This document shows positions 6,318 through 6,903 of a stretch of 6,903 nt of DNA, one piece after another. This stretch comes from Alcanivorax sp. (lineage in GTDB: Bacteria; Pseudomonadota; Gammaproteobacteria; Pseudomonadales; Alcanivoracaceae): contig SLJS01000233.1 of NCBI GenBank assembly GCA_007135015.1, positions 1-6,903 of the forward strand, written 5' to 3'. Position 1 is the stretch's first letter. Every line of letters begins with the position of its first letter. Made by a program: the position numbers and the translations under genes. Below the pieces are notes generated by a model that was not told where the DNA came from, did not search any database, and was given only the letters and a program-made list of their open reading frames with translations.

Positions 6318-6477
6318 CGGGCTGCGGGCCACGGAGGTTTCAGCGCGTACCGCGCCCGTTGCCGGTCGCGAGAAACCCCAAAGAGCTCCTTGATTACGAA
6401 CGAGCCTGAAAGCCAGAGAGGCCTCGGGAATGGATCAGAGAATCCCTCGCATTCAGTGCAATATCCGGGCTGCGGGC
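6318..6477. repeat. Direct 12-bp repeat CGGGCTGCGGGC flanking the convergent gap
   Basis: CGGGCTGCGGGC occurs at 6318-6329 and again at 6466-6477, 148 bases apart. Each copy has GCTAC beside it (6314-6318 before the first copy, 6476-6480 at the end of the second), so both look like fragments of a heptamer-type GGGCTGC/GGGCTAC repeat. The copies lie just after the carboxylase stop and at the end of the convergent glycine-zipper gene. Confidence 0.6.
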
Positions 6478-6488
6478 TACGAGCCCGG
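6465..6488. other. GC-rich stem-loop at the 3' end of the glycine-zipper gene
   Basis: CCGGGCT (6465-6471) can pair with AGCCCGG (6482-6488) around ten bases. Alternatively CGGGCT (6473-6478) can pair with AGCCCG (6482-6487) around the loop ACG. The structure overlaps the TAG stop (6479-6477) of the minus-strand gene. No T-run follows, so it may slow or stabilise transcript ends but is not a standard intrinsic terminator. Confidence 0.45.
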
Positions 6489-6902
6489 TGTCCCGGAGCG
6501 TGCCGCGCGCACCACCGCTTGCTGGAAACCCGGATAGAGCCGCTCCGTGGCCTGGACCACGTCGGCGAAGTTGGCATCGTCGCCAAAGCGATGCACCAGA
6601 TAGCGGGCCATGTCGTCCACCGACCGGAAGGAACGATCGGACGTCGCGCGCACATGGTCCATGTCAATGGCCACTTCCCGCCCCACGGCACCACCCGCTC
6701 GGGAACCGACCATCCCCCCGAGCATGCCGCCAAAGGGCACATTGTCCAGCACCTGCCCCGCCAAGACATTGCCCGCCGCCGCACCGACGGCCGAGCCCGC
6801 GGCCTCCCCGGTGCGGACATTGATCGCCTGATTGACCCACTCGGCGGTCACCGCATCGCAGGTATAGGGGCTGAGATACTTGCCGGTGTTGTCGGGCAAC
6901 AA
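6477..6902 (-). CDS. Glycine-zipper protein, C-terminal part (5' end outside window)
   Basis: About 141 residues are visible, running off the right edge; the frame is open to the last base. A TTG at the very edge could be read as a start, but no upstream region is visible and a continued reading frame is more likely. Counting from that TTG, a glycine zipper spans about residues 31-73. It has GxxxG spacing at G35/G39/G43 and an unbroken G57/G61/G65/G69/G73 series, a pattern of membrane-inserting or oligomerising helical hairpins in Gly-zipper envelope proteins. One cysteine (C14) precedes it. The C-terminal 60 residues (SVDDMARYLVHRFGDDANFA and onwards) look helical and soluble. Such proteins are often outer-membrane lipoproteins or exported proteins, but any signal peptide lies outside the window. 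The gene converges on the carboxylase gene with a 170-base gap. Confidence 0.7.
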   Translation of the reverse strand: MLPDNTGKYLSPYTCDAVTAEWVNQAINVRTGEAAGSAVGAAAGNVLAGQVLDNVPFGGMLGGMVGSRAGGAVGREVAIDMDHVRATSDRSFRSVDDMARYLVHRFGDDANFADVVQATERLYPGFQQAVVRAARSGTPGS

Positions 6903-6903
6903 C

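Noticed and set aside
6343..6355. GCGCG-TAC-CGCGC inverted repeat as terminator of the carboxylase gene
   Set aside because: The stem is only five bases and no T-tract follows on the plus strand.

Overview
The window looks like a piece of a GC-rich gammaproteobacterial-type chromosome. The large carboxylase gene and the two ends are GC-rich with strongly GC-biased third codon positions. A stretch at about 180-910 is clearly more AT-rich. The taxonomic guess is inference from composition, from gene types (outer-membrane barrel-like protein, glycine-zipper protein) and from the style of the intergenic repeats. No rRNA or other phylogenetic marker is present.

Layout from left to right: (1) a probable C-terminal scrap of an unrecognised plus-strand gene (2-154). 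(2) An AT-richer gap (155-432) with a decayed GTGYCTRTCC-type repeat cluster and a 9-bp hairpin. (3) A 101-residue HTH plus zinc-ribbon regulator (433-738, +). (4) A T-rich, gene-free gap (739-986). (5) A minus-strand exported protein with an arginine- and glutamate-rich, barrel-like body (987-2168). (6) A minus-strand 136-residue multi-pass membrane protein (2348-2758). (7) A repeat array of six GTGCCTGTC units (2805-2955) in the divergent intergenic region. (8) A 1091-residue single-chain biotin-dependent acyl-CoA carboxylase (3031-6306, +), the dominant and best-supported feature. (9) A convergent gap with a short GGGCTGC-type repeat and stem-loop. (10) The C-terminal part of a glycine-zipper protein (minus strand, running off the right edge).

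The genes do not form an obvious pathway. The carboxylase carries biotin carboxylase, biotin carrier and both carboxyltransferase halves on one chain, so it needs no partner subunit. It sits alone on its strand with its own probable promoter. The two minus-strand genes left of it could be co-transcribed (179-nt gap), though a weak promoter candidate lies between them. The most unexplained signal is a family of GTGCCTGTCCCGGAA-like repeats. It occurs as a well-kept array next to the carboxylase promoter and as decayed copies upstream of the HTH/zinc-ribbon gene, about 2.5 kb away. I see no convincing new defence or mobile system here.
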